Shown here piece by piece: positions 35,639 to 44,185 of a stretch of DNA of 64,000 bases. The position numbers were made by a program, and so were the translations under genes. Below the pieces are notes generated by a model. The model did not search any database and was not told the origin of the DNA. It worked only from the letters and a program-made list of their open reading frames with translations. This stretch comes from VXOI01 sp965261945 (GTDB lineage: Bacteria; Chloroflexota; Dehalococcoidia; Lucifugimonadales; UBA3495): contig CBDHEF010000002.1 of assembly GCA_965261945.1 (NCBI GenBank), positions 2,294,001 through 2,358,000 of the forward strand, written 5' to 3'. Numbering within the stretch: the first letter of the stretch is position 1; every line of letters starts with the position of its first letter.

Positions 35639-36457
35639 CTAGTAGTACACTGCGGCGCCGGTGCCGCCGCCGGCCGCTATGACCTCGCCGGTGACCGCCC
35701 AGGCTTTGTCCGAAGCCAGGTAGCAGGTCAGGAAGCCGACCTCCGAGGCGTCGACCATGCGGCAGATGTGGTTGCCGCGGGGCGAATCGGGGGCGAAGTC
35801 CTGCGCCTCGGCCTCTTCGACGCTGACTCCCAGCTGCGCGGCGCGGGCCTCGATCAGCCCCGGGGTGCGCTCGGTGCGGGTGGTGCCGGGGTGGATGCAG
35901 TTGACCGTGATTCCGAAGCGACCCAGTTGCATCGCCAGCGTCTTGGTCAGGTGGACCATGGAGACGTTGCGGGCGCCGCCGCTCAGGTTGCCGGCAGTGC
36001 GCCCGTTGCCGCCGCTGATGTTGACGATGCGGCCCCAGCCCTGCTCTCTCAGGTAGGGTATAGCCGCCCGGGCGCAGCGCAACGCGCCCACGTACTTAAC
36101 GTCGAAGTCGCCGATCAGAGCGTCCTCGTCCACCGTATCGATGGGGCCGACGGCGCTGGCAGAGCCTCCGGGCAGCGATGCGCTGTTGACCAAGATATGC
36201 AGGCCCCCCAGCCGCTCGGCGGCCTCGGCCACCGCCCGGTCAACCTGTTCGCGACTGGTGGCGTCCATCGCGAGGGGAATGATGTTCCGCCCGGTTTCCT
36301 CGGCGATTTCCTGGGCAGCCTTTTCCAAGTCTGCCATCGTGCGCGAGGCGATCGCTACGTCGCAGCCCTCCCGCGCCAGTTCCAGGGCGATGGCCTTGCC
36401 GATACCCCGGCTGGCTCCTCCTACGAATGCCTTCTTGTTTGCAAGTCCGAAGTCCAT
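35639..36457 (-). CDS. SDR-family protein lacking the YxxxK dyad
   Basis: 272 residues with a classical SDR nucleotide fold: FVGGASRGIGKAIA, LVNSAS (in place of NNAG), IVNISG. Where active SDRs have YxxxK, alignment by flanking helix (SMVHLTKTLAMQL) gives G160xxxN164. So the usual hydride-transfer residues are missing, although such GxxxN proteins recur in some SDR subfamilies. It may use another acid/base or act as a non-catalytic NAD-binding protein. C-terminus ITGEV-like AVTGEVIAAGGG is normal. Confidence 0.88.
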   Translation of the reverse strand: MDFGLANKKAFVGGASRGIGKAIALELAREGCDVAIASRTMADLEKAAQEIAEETGRNIIPLAMDATSREQVDRAVAEAAERLGGLHILVNSASLPGGSASAVGPIDTVDEDALIGDFDVKYVGALRCARAAIPYLREQGWGRIVNISGGNGRTAGNLSGGARNVSMVHLTKTLAMQLGRFGITVNCIHPGTTRTERTPGLIEARAAQLGVSVEEAEAQDFAPDSPRGNHICRMVDASEVGFLTCYLASDKAWAVTGEVIAAGGGTGAAVYY

Positions 36458-36509
36458 GTTCTCACTCCATCATAAGGTAGTCAGATTTGGCTCAACAGCG
36501 GCATGACGG

Positions 36510-36764
36510 TCACGCGTCGTCCAGTGTGGCCTCCAGCCAGTCCTCGGCGATGATTTCGGTGGCGCCGCTGTCCAGGGTCACGTAGTAGACGTTGGGGATG
36601 CCGGATTCCAGCTCCAGCTTGGTGCCCGACCAATCGCCGGTCATCTGCGGCGCGATGGTGCCCAGCGCACCCCGGGAACTCTCCGACGGCTGACGGTGTT
36701 TGCCGCCGCCTCGCCTGCGAATCCGCACGCGCTGGTCAACCTGAAACTGATAGGGAAGCGTCAT
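36510..36764 (-). CDS. Small conserved hypothetical protein
   Basis: 84 residues with GGAG 10 nt upstream. N-terminal FQVDQRVRIRRRGGGKHRQ is strongly basic, followed by beta-rich GALGTIAPQM and VYYVTLDSGATEIIAEDWLE. Looks like a small SH3-type barrel. Function unknown. Confidence 0.6.
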   Translation of the reverse strand: MTLPYQFQVDQRVRIRRRGGGKHRQPSESSRGALGTIAPQMTGDWSGTKLELESGIPNVYYVTLDSGATEIIAEDWLEATLDDA

Positions 36765-36873
36765 AGGCGCATGGCTCCTGAAAACATTGGCAAGGGCATT
36801 ATAAAGCAGATTGGGGCAGTCTATTTCTCTCTCTCAAGGCCCAACTGCACCTGCCCATGATATCCCGTCATAC

Positions 36874-36953
36874 CCGCGAAAGCGGGAATCCAAAGCGGCG
36901 CGCTCCATCATATTTCAATAGCCACGGCACCTTTGGATTCCCGCTTTCGCGGG
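36874..36953. repeat. Pair of inverted REP-like palindromes
   Basis: CCCGCGAAAGCGGGAATCC followed by AAAG (36874-36896) recurs as a perfect 23 bp inverted copy at 36931-36953. Each copy contains its own CCCGC-GAAA-GCGGG hairpin. It fills the gap before the epoxide hydrolase gene and could terminate or fold the convergent transcript. Confidence 0.85.
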
Positions 36954-36975
36954 AACTACGGAACGCCGAGGCGGA

Positions 36976-38145
36976 CTATCTCAAGGTGCGGAAGAAGGCG
37001 CGAATGTCCTCGGCCAGCAGGGCGGGCTGCTCCATGGCGGCGAAGTGGCCTCCGCGGGGCATTTCGGTCCAGCGTTGCACTTTGTGGGTGCGCTCGGCCC
37101 ACTCGCGGGGCGGGCGGGCGATCTCCACCGGGAACAGGGCCACGGCGCAGGGCGCCTCCACCCGCTCGCCGGGCTGGAAGCGCCAGTTGTCCACCCGGTT
37201 CTCGTAGTAGTGCCTCGCAGACGACGTTGCGCTCTGCGTTACCCAGTAAAGCATGATGTTGGTGAGCAGTTCGTCGCGGGTGTGGCTGTTCTCTGGATTG
37301 CCGTTGCAGTCCGACCAGGTGCGGAACTTCTCGATAATCCATGCCGCCAGGCCCACCGGGGAGTCGTTCAGGCCGAATCCCAAGGTCTGTGGCTTGGTGC
37401 GCTGGATGTGGAAGTAACCGCCCTCGTCCTCGAACCACTGGCGGGCTTGGCGCAGGAACTCTTGCTCCGCCTCCGTAAGCGGAGGGTCGGGGGCGCCGCG
37501 AAAGGCAGGAACGCCGGTCATCAGGTTCACATGGACGCCGGCCACCGACTCGGGAAAGTCGAAACCCAAGCGCGAACTGATCATTCCGCCCCAGTCGCCG
37601 CCCTGCGCCCCGAAACGCCGGTAGCCCAGCCCATCGGTCATCAGCGTGTGCCACATCCCCGCGATGCGTGTGTTGCTCATGCCCCTTTCAGCCGGCTTGT
37701 CGGAGAACCCATAGCCCGGCAGCGACGGCGCCACAACGTCAAAGGAGTCGGCAGGGTCGCCGCCATGGGCCGCCGGGTCGGTCAGCATGGGGATGATTTT
37801 CAGCATCTCCACCACCGACCCGGGCCACCCGTGGGAGATAATCAGCGGGAACGGGTCCGGCCCCCTGCCGCGGGTGTGGACGAAGTGGATGCCAAAGCCG
37901 CCCACATTGGCCCGGAGGTGGTCGAACTCGTTGAGCGCCCGCTCCTGCACCCGCCAGTCGTACCCTGTCTGCCAATACGCCACCAGGTCGCGCAGGTAGG
38001 CCGGGTCGGCGCCGTAGTCCCATCCCGCGCCGGGAATCTCGTCGGGCCAGCGGGTATCGGCCAGCCGCAGCGCGAGGTCGTCGAGAACTGGTTGGGGAAT
38101 GTCTATGGTAAACCGCTCGATTTCCACTGTGCTTTCTCCCGGCAT
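36976..38145 (-). CDS. Epoxide hydrolase (alpha/beta hydrolase with EHN domain)
   Basis: 389 residues from ATG 38145. N-terminal EHN domain (IDIPQPVLDDLALRLADTRW), oxyanion motif HGWPGS, nucleophile Asp in GAQGGDWGG, and catalytic His in PRGGHFAAMEQP. Converts epoxides to diols; microsomal-type family. The Shine-Dalgarno GGTGGG is about 10 nt upstream. Confidence 0.95.
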   Translation of the reverse strand: MPGESTVEIERFTIDIPQPVLDDLALRLADTRWPDEIPGAGWDYGADPAYLRDLVAYWQTGYDWRVQERALNEFDHLRANVGGFGIHFVHTRGRGPDPFPLIISHGWPGSVVEMLKIIPMLTDPAAHGGDPADSFDVVAPSLPGYGFSDKPAERGMSNTRIAGMWHTLMTDGLGYRRFGAQGGDWGGMISSRLGFDFPESVAGVHVNLMTGVPAFRGAPDPPLTEAEQEFLRQARQWFEDEGGYFHIQRTKPQTLGFGLNDSPVGLAAWIIEKFRTWSDCNGNPENSHTRDELLTNIMLYWVTQSATSSARHYYENRVDNWRFQPGERVEAPCAVALFPVEIARPPREWAERTHKVQRWTEMPRGGHFAAMEQPALLAEDIRAFFRTLR

Positions 38146-38245
38146 TGTTACGCACCCACCCCTATCGCCTTCAACCACTTACCCAACCGTTAGCCCTGGG
38201 CTTCTCGAAGGATGGAAGGTTTCGCCAAGGGAACACTCCCACCAA

Positions 38246-38271
38246 AACCCTCCCCCCTGAAGGGGAGGGAA
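38246..38271. repeat. CCCTCCCC / GGGGAGGG palindrome
   Basis: Interspersed-repeat-like hairpin (ACCCTCCCCCCTGAAGGGG core) between epimerase stop and epoxide hydrolase start. Confidence 0.6.
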
Positions 38272-38279
38272 CTCTGGAC

Positions 38280-39281
38280 CTAATCGCTGAACCCCGACTC
38301 CAGGCGCCATTGCAGGTAGTCGGCCAGGCCGGAGCGCAGGTCGTATGCCGGCTGCCAGCCCAGGTCCTGCCGCAGCCGGTGGCCGGAGAGCGGCCCCCGC
38401 GACGGCACGGAGGCGCGCGCCCTGGCCGCCGCGTCGGCAGCGGCGCCCGAAGGGGCGGGGCCGCTGCCGGGAGCGACTTCGGACAGCGCGCTCAGGATTT
38501 CGCGGTACGTTATCCAGGGGCCGGCGGTCAAGTTGTACAAATCGTGGGGCAGTACCGGCGCGTCGAGAATCGCCTGCATCCCCCGGGCGGTGTCCACTAC
38601 ATAGGTGTAATCGCGCCCGTCCTCCGGGTCGAATGAATCGCCTTGCGCTTCCGGCGGCTCGCCCCGGGCCACCTGCCCGGTCCACTGGTACAGTGCGGAC
38701 ATCACGGCGCGGTGGCCGGTGACCCGCTCCATCGGGCCGTAGGGCGTACTCAGCCGGACACTGACCGTCTCGAAGCCGTAAAGCTCGCCGTAGCGGCGGG
38801 TAATGAGTTCCCCGGCGTACTTGGTGATACCGTACATGGAATCGGGGGCGGCGGGCATTTCCTCGCTATAGGTCTGGTCGGCGCCGGCGGCCAGCCCGTA
38901 GGCCGCGCCGGAACTGACATAGACGACCCGCCTCACCCCGGCAATCCGCGCCAGCTCCAGCACGTTGGCCAGCCCCTCGACGTTGATGCCCACCACGTCG
39001 CGCGCCCGCTCCACCTCCAGGGCGCGCTGGTTCACCGTGTAGGTGGCCGCGTGGACGATTCCGTCGATGCCGTATCCGTGGGCCAACCCTGCCACCGCCT
39101 CCCGGTCGCGGATGTCGCCCTGAGCGAATGTGATGCTGTCCTCCCATTCCGCGATGAACTGCCACACCATCGCGTCGGCGGGAGCGAGGTCGTAGCTGAC
39201 GACCTCGTGCCCGGCCCTGGCCAGTTCCCGGACAATGTTCGCCCCCACAAACCCGGTTCCCCCAGTTACCAACGTAGCCAT
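38280..39281 (-). CDS. NAD-dependent epimerase/dehydratase
   Basis: Extended SDR of 333 residues: TGGTGFVG at residues 6-13, VSSGAAYG with catalytic Ser/Thr, YGITK for YxxxK, and RLSTPYGP. Nucleotide-sugar epimerase type, exact substrate unknown; the acidic/proline-rich segment before the C-terminus is unusual. Upstream of the epoxide hydrolase gene on the same strand. Confidence 0.93.
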   Translation of the reverse strand: MATLVTGGTGFVGANIVRELARAGHEVVSYDLAPADAMVWQFIAEWEDSITFAQGDIRDREAVAGLAHGYGIDGIVHAATYTVNQRALEVERARDVVGINVEGLANVLELARIAGVRRVVYVSSGAAYGLAAGADQTYSEEMPAAPDSMYGITKYAGELITRRYGELYGFETVSVRLSTPYGPMERVTGHRAVMSALYQWTGQVARGEPPEAQGDSFDPEDGRDYTYVVDTARGMQAILDAPVLPHDLYNLTAGPWITYREILSALSEVAPGSGPAPSGAAADAAARARASVPSRGPLSGHRLRQDLGWQPAYDLRSGLADYLQWRLESGFSD

Positions 39282-39434
39282 AGCCGCACTCCCGAATCCG
39301 AATGATTCCCGTAGCTGCCGCCCAATTGTAGCACCAGAAAGCAGGCTCGCAGGGCTGGAAAATTGCGCTTTCCTTGACCGTCCTTTGGCCCGCGCCTATG
39401 ATTCGGGCATCCCTTTGTATTCGGGGAGGAGCAA

Positions 39435-40835
39435 ATGGAACACGCCGACATTCCCTTTCAGACTGTTGCAACGCTGGGCGACGCCATTCGCAACGGCGAA
39501 GTCTCGCCCGTGGAGGTCACGGAGGCGTATCTGGCTCGAATAGGCGCGCTGAATGGCGAGATCCGCGCCTACCTGACGGTCACAGCAGAACTGGCGATAC
39601 AGCAAGCGCGCGAAGCGGCCGAGGAGATTGCCGGCGGCAACTATCGCGGCCCACTACACGGCATACCAGTGGCCGTCAAGGACCAGATGTATACCGAGGG
39701 CATCCGCACCAGCGGCGGCTCCCCGGTGTTTGACGAATTCGTACCCGAGTACGACGCCACAGTCGTCGCCCGACTCAAGGAAGCCGGGGCGGTGTTGCTG
39801 GGCAAGCTGAACATGACCGAGTTCGCCACCACCGGGCTGTCGCACCAGTTCGACCCGCCCCGCAATCCGTGGCGCCGCGACCGCTCCACCGGCGGCTCCA
39901 GCAGCGGGAGCGGGGCCGCCACCGCCGCCTTCATGTGCGCTGCATCCTTGGGCGAGGACACCGGCGGCTCGGTGCGTTTCCCTGCCGCCTGGTGTGGGCT
40001 GGCCGGGTTGCGGCCAACCTGGGGACGGGTCAGCCGGTACGGCGTGATGCCCGGCGTCCGCTCGATGGATACCGTCGGCCCGTTGGCGCGCACGGTTGAG
40101 GACTGCGCCATCATGTTGCAGGCCATCGCCGGCCACGACCCCCATGACCGCCTGACCAGCAAGGAATCGCCCCCCGACTACCGCGCCGCTCTGACCGGCG
40201 ACGTGCGCGGCCTGCGCATCGGCATCCTGCGGGAGGTGCTGTACGCCGACTCGGTGGACGCCGAAACGGGACAGTCCATCCTCGCCGCCGCCAACGCGCT
40301 GGCGAAACTGGGCGCTGAGGTGGAGGAGGTGTCGGCGCCGATGGCGGCCCACGCCGGCCCCATCAACGGCGGCATACGCATCGAGGCGCCAACGACCTAC
40401 CGCAACCTGTTGCGGGAGCGTCCGCGGGACATCGCCCACGACAACCGCATCGGCTACCTGGTCAACGCGGTAATGCCCGCCGCCTTTTACTACAAGGCCA
40501 TCCAGTTGCGGACACTGCTACGGGCGGAGATGCTCCGGGCGCTGGAGAAAGTTGACATCCTGCTCTCCCCCACGGCGGGCGTTCCGGCGCAGCCGCTGGG
40601 TCCCGACCCAACCATCACCGGCAGGGAGAACGTCAACCGCACCCCTTACCTCTTGACCACCGTTCCCAGCCTGGCCAATCTGCCGGCCCTGGCCGTCCCG
40701 TGCGGCTTCAGCGGCGAGGGGCTGCCCCTGAGCCTGCAAATCGCCGGCCGCCCCTTCGACGAGTGCACCGTCCTGCGGGTCGGGCACGCCTACGAGCAGG
40801 CCACCGACTGGCACACCCGCCGCCCGCCGGTGTAG
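39435..40835 (+). CDS. Amidase-signature hydrolase
   Basis: 466 residues with the Ser-cisSer-Lys triad: K82 (GIPVAVKDQM), cis-Ser in GGSSSGSG (about 155-159) and nucleophile S179 (GEDTGGSVRFPA). GatA-like fold but without GatB/GatC partners, so a catabolic amidase is likely. GGAGGA precedes ATG. Confidence 0.95.
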   Translation: MEHADIPFQTVATLGDAIRNGEVSPVEVTEAYLARIGALNGEIRAYLTVTAELAIQQAREAAEEIAGGNYRGPLHGIPVAVKDQMYTEGIRTSGGSPVFDEFVPEYDATVVARLKEAGAVLLGKLNMTEFATTGLSHQFDPPRNPWRRDRSTGGSSSGSGAATAAFMCAASLGEDTGGSVRFPAAWCGLAGLRPTWGRVSRYGVMPGVRSMDTVGPLARTVEDCAIMLQAIAGHDPHDRLTSKESPPDYRAALTGDVRGLRIGILREVLYADSVDAETGQSILAAANALAKLGAEVEEVSAPMAAHAGPINGGIRIEAPTTYRNLLRERPRDIAHDNRIGYLVNAVMPAAFYYKAIQLRTLLRAEMLRALEKVDILLSPTAGVPAQPLGPDPTITGRENVNRTPYLLTTVPSLANLPALAVPCGFSGEGLPLSLQIAGRPFDECTVLRVGHAYEQATDWHTRRPPV

Positions 40836-40926
40836 GGCGCCCGACCCACTGCGCTACCTCCCGGCATTGGGCCATTCTGCTTGGATGCGTCAACCGGGCG
40901 GCATATCCGGGCGGCATATACTGTGA

Positions 40927-41277
40927 ATGATGGCGCACCAAGACGACAGCGACCCCACCGACATCATTTTTGCCGGTGGAAGGCAATACAGGCTCACTGA
41001 TCATGCCCTTCTCAGAATTGAGCAGCGTGAAATCGAAAAAGAGTGGATTCTCAATGTCCTTGTCCATTGGGTGGCAAGAAGAGCTATGCCAAATCATGGT
41101 TCCATGAACTATTACGGAATCATTCCCGGCAGGAGCTCCCTGTTTATGGCGGCTGTGTCCGATTACAGTCCTGCAATTCCCTCAGCGTTGTTTCACAGCG
41201 GGGCGACCGCGCGATATTATCGAAGAGAGTACAGTTACTTTGACGAGGTAAGAGCAGGGCATGAAGGCAACAGTTAG
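40927..41277 (+). CDS. DUF4258-family protein, possible toxin
   Basis: 116 residues. LTDHALLRIEQREIEKEWIL then GIIPGRSSLFMAAV match the DUF4258 pattern (His and Arg near the N-terminus, beta strands after). These proteins are distantly RelE-like. The next gene overlaps by 17 bp and encodes a DUF2283 protein, forming a two-gene module of toxin-antitoxin style. Confidence 0.7.
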   Translation: MMAHQDDSDPTDIIFAGGRQYRLTDHALLRIEQREIEKEWILNVLVHWVARRAMPNHGSMNYYGIIPGRSSLFMAAVSDYSPAIPSALFHSGATARYYRREYSYFDEVRAGHEGNS

Positions 41278-41746
41278 ATATGACAGAAAAGTGGATATTA
41301 TGGCGATAGACACTGCCCCGGACATACGAGCCGCGGTTTCCTCCAGTGCGGAGGACGGATTAGTAGCCGATTACGGCAGCGAGGGAGGATTCGACCTTGT
41401 AGGAATTGAGTTTTGGGCAGCAGGGAAGCATCTGGCCCAGTTTTGTGCCTCAAATGAGGCTGAAGCTGTGGCGGCCCAAGGGGAGGCTTCACGCTTTCAG
41501 GTGAGCGCCGCCTACGACAAGAAGGCGGACATTCTCACCGTGAAGAGCAGATACGAGGTAGCAGAAACCGTTGAGGCAGGCGGCGGCATAGTAGCGTATT
41601 TCGGTTATTGGGACAGCAGTTGCGAGCCTTGCAAGCAATGCTATGACTTCGTCGGTTTCGAGTTGCACAACGCCTCGGAGTGCCTGGCGCCCTACTTCAA
41701 GCTGAACCGCGTCCCGCTGACGGTGAGCGGGGGCGACTGCGATTGA
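41261..41746 (+). CDS. Duplicated DUF2283 protein, possible antitoxin
   Basis: 161 residues containing two DUF2283 repeats: YDRKVDIMAI...FDLVGIEFWAAGKHL and YDKKADILTV...DFVGFELHNASECL. DUF2283 proteins usually have a single copy. A CEPCKQCYD cluster sits in the second half and could bind metal. Overlaps the DUF4258 gene. Confidence 0.75.
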   Translation: MKATVRYDRKVDIMAIDTAPDIRAAVSSSAEDGLVADYGSEGGFDLVGIEFWAAGKHLAQFCASNEAEAVAAQGEASRFQVSAAYDKKADILTVKSRYEVAETVEAGGGIVAYFGYWDSSCEPCKQCYDFVGFELHNASECLAPYFKLNRVPLTVSGGDCD

Positions 41747-41822
41747 CGCTGCCCCCGCAGGCCACTAAACTCGCCTTAGTTTCGCACGATTTAAGCCGAC
41801 AGGTTATTCCCGGAGATTGCTG

Positions 41823-42851
41823 ATGAATTTCGGAATGTTTACCGACTTCCACGTCCGCAGGGGCAACTCGCAGGCTGAGGCCTTCGATGAGTCCTTCGCC
41901 CAGATTACCGAGGCCGAGCAGATGGGCTTCGATACCGTCTGGCTGGCCGAGCACCACTTCAGCCCGGAGCGGGCCGTGCTGGCCTCGCCCATGGTCATCG
42001 CCAGCGCCATCGCCGCCCGCACCCAGCGCATCCGCACCGGGCTGGCCGTGCAGGTGCTGCCGCTGACCAACCCCCTGCGAGTCGCCGAGGAGGCGGCCAC
42101 GGTGGACCACATCAGCAAGGGCCGCTTCGACTTCGGCATCGGCCGCAGCGGGCTGACCAAATACTACCAAGGCTACAACGTGCCCTACTCCGAGAGCCGT
42201 AACAGGTTCCTGGAGGCGCTGGAAATCATCATGAAGGCGTGGCGGGAGGACACCCTGACCCACGAGGGCGAGTATCACTCCTTCCGCGACGTCACCGTGA
42301 CGCCGAAGCCCTACCAGCAGCCCTACCCCCCTGTTCGCGTGGCCGTGGCCGGGGAGGACACCTTCCCGCTGGTGGGCGCGATGGGGCATCCCATCTTCAT
42401 CAGCGCCAACACCGGGCGCGCCGCGCTGAAGGAGCGGCTGGCTGCCTACCGCGAAAAGCTGGCCGAGTCGGGCTTCTCGGGAACTCCGGACATCGCCATC
42501 CGTGTGCCGGTCTACTGCGCCGAGACCACCGAGAAGGCCCACGAAGAACCCCGAGTCAGCGCGTTGGGAGCGATCCAGTACGCCGTAACCGAGCTGATCC
42601 AGACCGCCGCCAACCCGGAGACCGCCGAGCGGATGCGCCGCATCGCCGCCGCGCCCTACGAGCAGGTCCTAGAGGAGCGCGTGGTCTTCGGCACCCCCGC
42701 CGAAATCGTAGACACGATCAAAGGCTACCAGGAGGACTTCGGCGTAACCGGCGTGGTCCTGGAAGTCAACTACGGCGGCCAAATCCCCGCCGACCGCGTC
42801 GTCAACTCCCTGCGCCTGCTGAGCGACCAGGTAATGCCGGAGTTCCGTTAG
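41823..42851 (+). CDS. Luciferase-like flavin-dependent monooxygenase
   Basis: 342 residues from ATG 41823 (GGAG 7 nt upstream). LLM family TIM barrel: TEAEQMGFDTVWLAEHHFSP near the N-terminus, FGIGRSGL phosphate region, and KPYQQPYPPVRVA. Uses FMNH2 or F420. Probably oxidises an organic substrate. 10 bp upstream of the Vsr gene. Confidence 0.92.
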   Translation: MNFGMFTDFHVRRGNSQAEAFDESFAQITEAEQMGFDTVWLAEHHFSPERAVLASPMVIASAIAARTQRIRTGLAVQVLPLTNPLRVAEEAATVDHISKGRFDFGIGRSGLTKYYQGYNVPYSESRNRFLEALEIIMKAWREDTLTHEGEYHSFRDVTVTPKPYQQPYPPVRVAVAGEDTFPLVGAMGHPIFISANTGRAALKERLAAYREKLAESGFSGTPDIAIRVPVYCAETTEKAHEEPRVSALGAIQYAVTELIQTAANPETAERMRRIAAAPYEQVLEERVVFGTPAEIVDTIKGYQEDFGVTGVVLEVNYGGQIPADRVVNSLRLLSDQVMPEFR

Positions 42852-42861
42852 GGAAACGGAT

Positions 42862-43290
42862 TTGGCAGATCATCTAACCCCTGAACGACGTAGCTGGAAT
42901 ATGCGGCGCATTCGGAGCCGGGACACATCCCCGGAGATTAGGGTGCGTTCGTTGCTACATCGCGCCGGTTATCGCTACCGGCTCCACGTAACAACATTGC
43001 CAGGAAAACCCGACATTGTTCTGCCACGCTACCGGACGGTCGTTTTTGTCAACGGCTGCTTTTGGCATCGGCATCTTGGTTGCAAGTACGCCACAATACC
43101 GGGAACGAATACTGCTTACTGGCACCGGAAATTTGAGAGAACAATAGCTAGAGATAAAACAGCCCACGCCATGTTACAGAAAAATGGCTGGACTGTCGTC
43201 GTAGTGTGGGAGTGCCAAACTCGTGATATAGTAAGTCTAGTGAGCTTTCTAAACGAAACACTCCCACAATTCACACGGAAAAATCCATAA
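42862..43290 (+). CDS. vsr: Vsr-like very short patch repair endonuclease
   Basis: 142 residues from TTG 42862, or a later ATG at 42901. SRDTSPEIRVR, LPGKPDIVLP with D51, and VNGCFWHRHLGC with catalytic-region His are the Vsr motifs. Repairs T:G mismatches from deamination of 5-methylcytosine, which fits the neighbouring 5mC methyltransferase. Converges with the PLD nuclease gene, 20 bp overlap. Confidence 0.92.
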   Translation: MADHLTPERRSWNMRRIRSRDTSPEIRVRSLLHRAGYRYRLHVTTLPGKPDIVLPRYRTVVFVNGCFWHRHLGCKYATIPGTNTAYWHRKFERTIARDKTAHAMLQKNGWTVVVVWECQTRDIVSLVSFLNETLPQFTRKNP

Positions 43291-44185
43291 AGAACGTCTC
43301 TTCGTCCAGCTTACAGAACTCGACATCAATACGTCCGTAGTTGTCAAGATCTTGCTTGCTCACAGGATTTCCCGGTTGAACTGCCAAGCGCTTGCGGAAG
43401 TATTCGCCCAAGATGTGATTGCCATCGGGGGTGTGTATAGCTTTGTCATTGTCTTGAGCGGTGACAGCAATGAAGGTAAAGCCGTCATCGGTATGGACGG
43501 TGAACTGAATTGCGCGAGGAGGAAAGAAACCTGTTCGAGCAATTTCTGCTGAAATTCGAAGATATGCTTGGTTGGGATTCCTGTGTTCTTCGGGGCGCTG
43601 TCCCCAATTCAACCCTGACCGTCGTGCCACGATTCCCCGGCGTGTCACTAACGAAAGCGTAACGCAATCCCTGTCATTACCCTCCTGTTGTGGAGATGAA
43701 AACAGAGTGACGTACTCTTCGATATCATCGTGCCCGATTTCCATTGAGCCAGTTAGTGTTGACTGAAAATAGTCCAGTGCGTCGTCAGGGTCCAATTCGA
43801 CCATTGCTTCTTCTTGTTGTTGCTCAGCGAGGAAACCTCTCTGAGTGTAATTTGCGCTACCAACAAACGCCTTTATTGGTTTGTTATCGGCCGACCAAAC
43901 GTACATTTTGGAATGCACTGCTGGGCTGTCTATACGGTAGTGGCATTTGAAATTTCCTTCTTCTTCAAGGCGTGCGAACATAGCATCGTCGGCCAGCGAC
44001 ACGCCGTGTACAGAAGCCATCCCATAAATGAGATTAACCTTCGCTCCAACCTGTTTGATTGCTGGTTCGTTCAAATGCCGATGCACCATAGACGCGGTAG
44101 CATAACCGCTGACTATGAACAAGTCTGTGGCTCCTTCTTCTATTGGTCTTACCAAGACTTCTTGGAACAAGTCTTTGGTAATCAT
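43271..44185 (-). CDS. PLD-family restriction endonuclease (NgoFVII-like)
   Basis: 304 residues from ATG 44185, which forms an ATGA overlap with the methylase stop and has GGAG 6 nt upstream. Phospholipase D nuclease motif: H91xK93 (AVHSKMYVW) and GSANYTQRG (G109, S110, N112). The C-terminal half matches the target-binding region of NgoFVII-type enzymes. Partner of the upstream methyltransferase. Confidence 0.9.
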   Translation of the reverse strand: MITKDLFQEVLVRPIEEGATDLFIVSGYATASMVHRHLNEPAIKQVGAKVNLIYGMASVHGVSLADDAMFARLEEEGNFKCHYRIDSPAVHSKMYVWSADNKPIKAFVGSANYTQRGFLAEQQQEEAMVELDPDDALDYFQSTLTGSMEIGHDDIEEYVTLFSSPQQEGNDRDCVTLSLVTRRGIVARRSGLNWGQRPEEHRNPNQAYLRISAEIARTGFFPPRAIQFTVHTDDGFTFIAVTAQDNDKAIHTPDGNHILGEYFRKRLAVQPGNPVSKQDLDNYGRIDVEFCKLDEETFFMDFSV

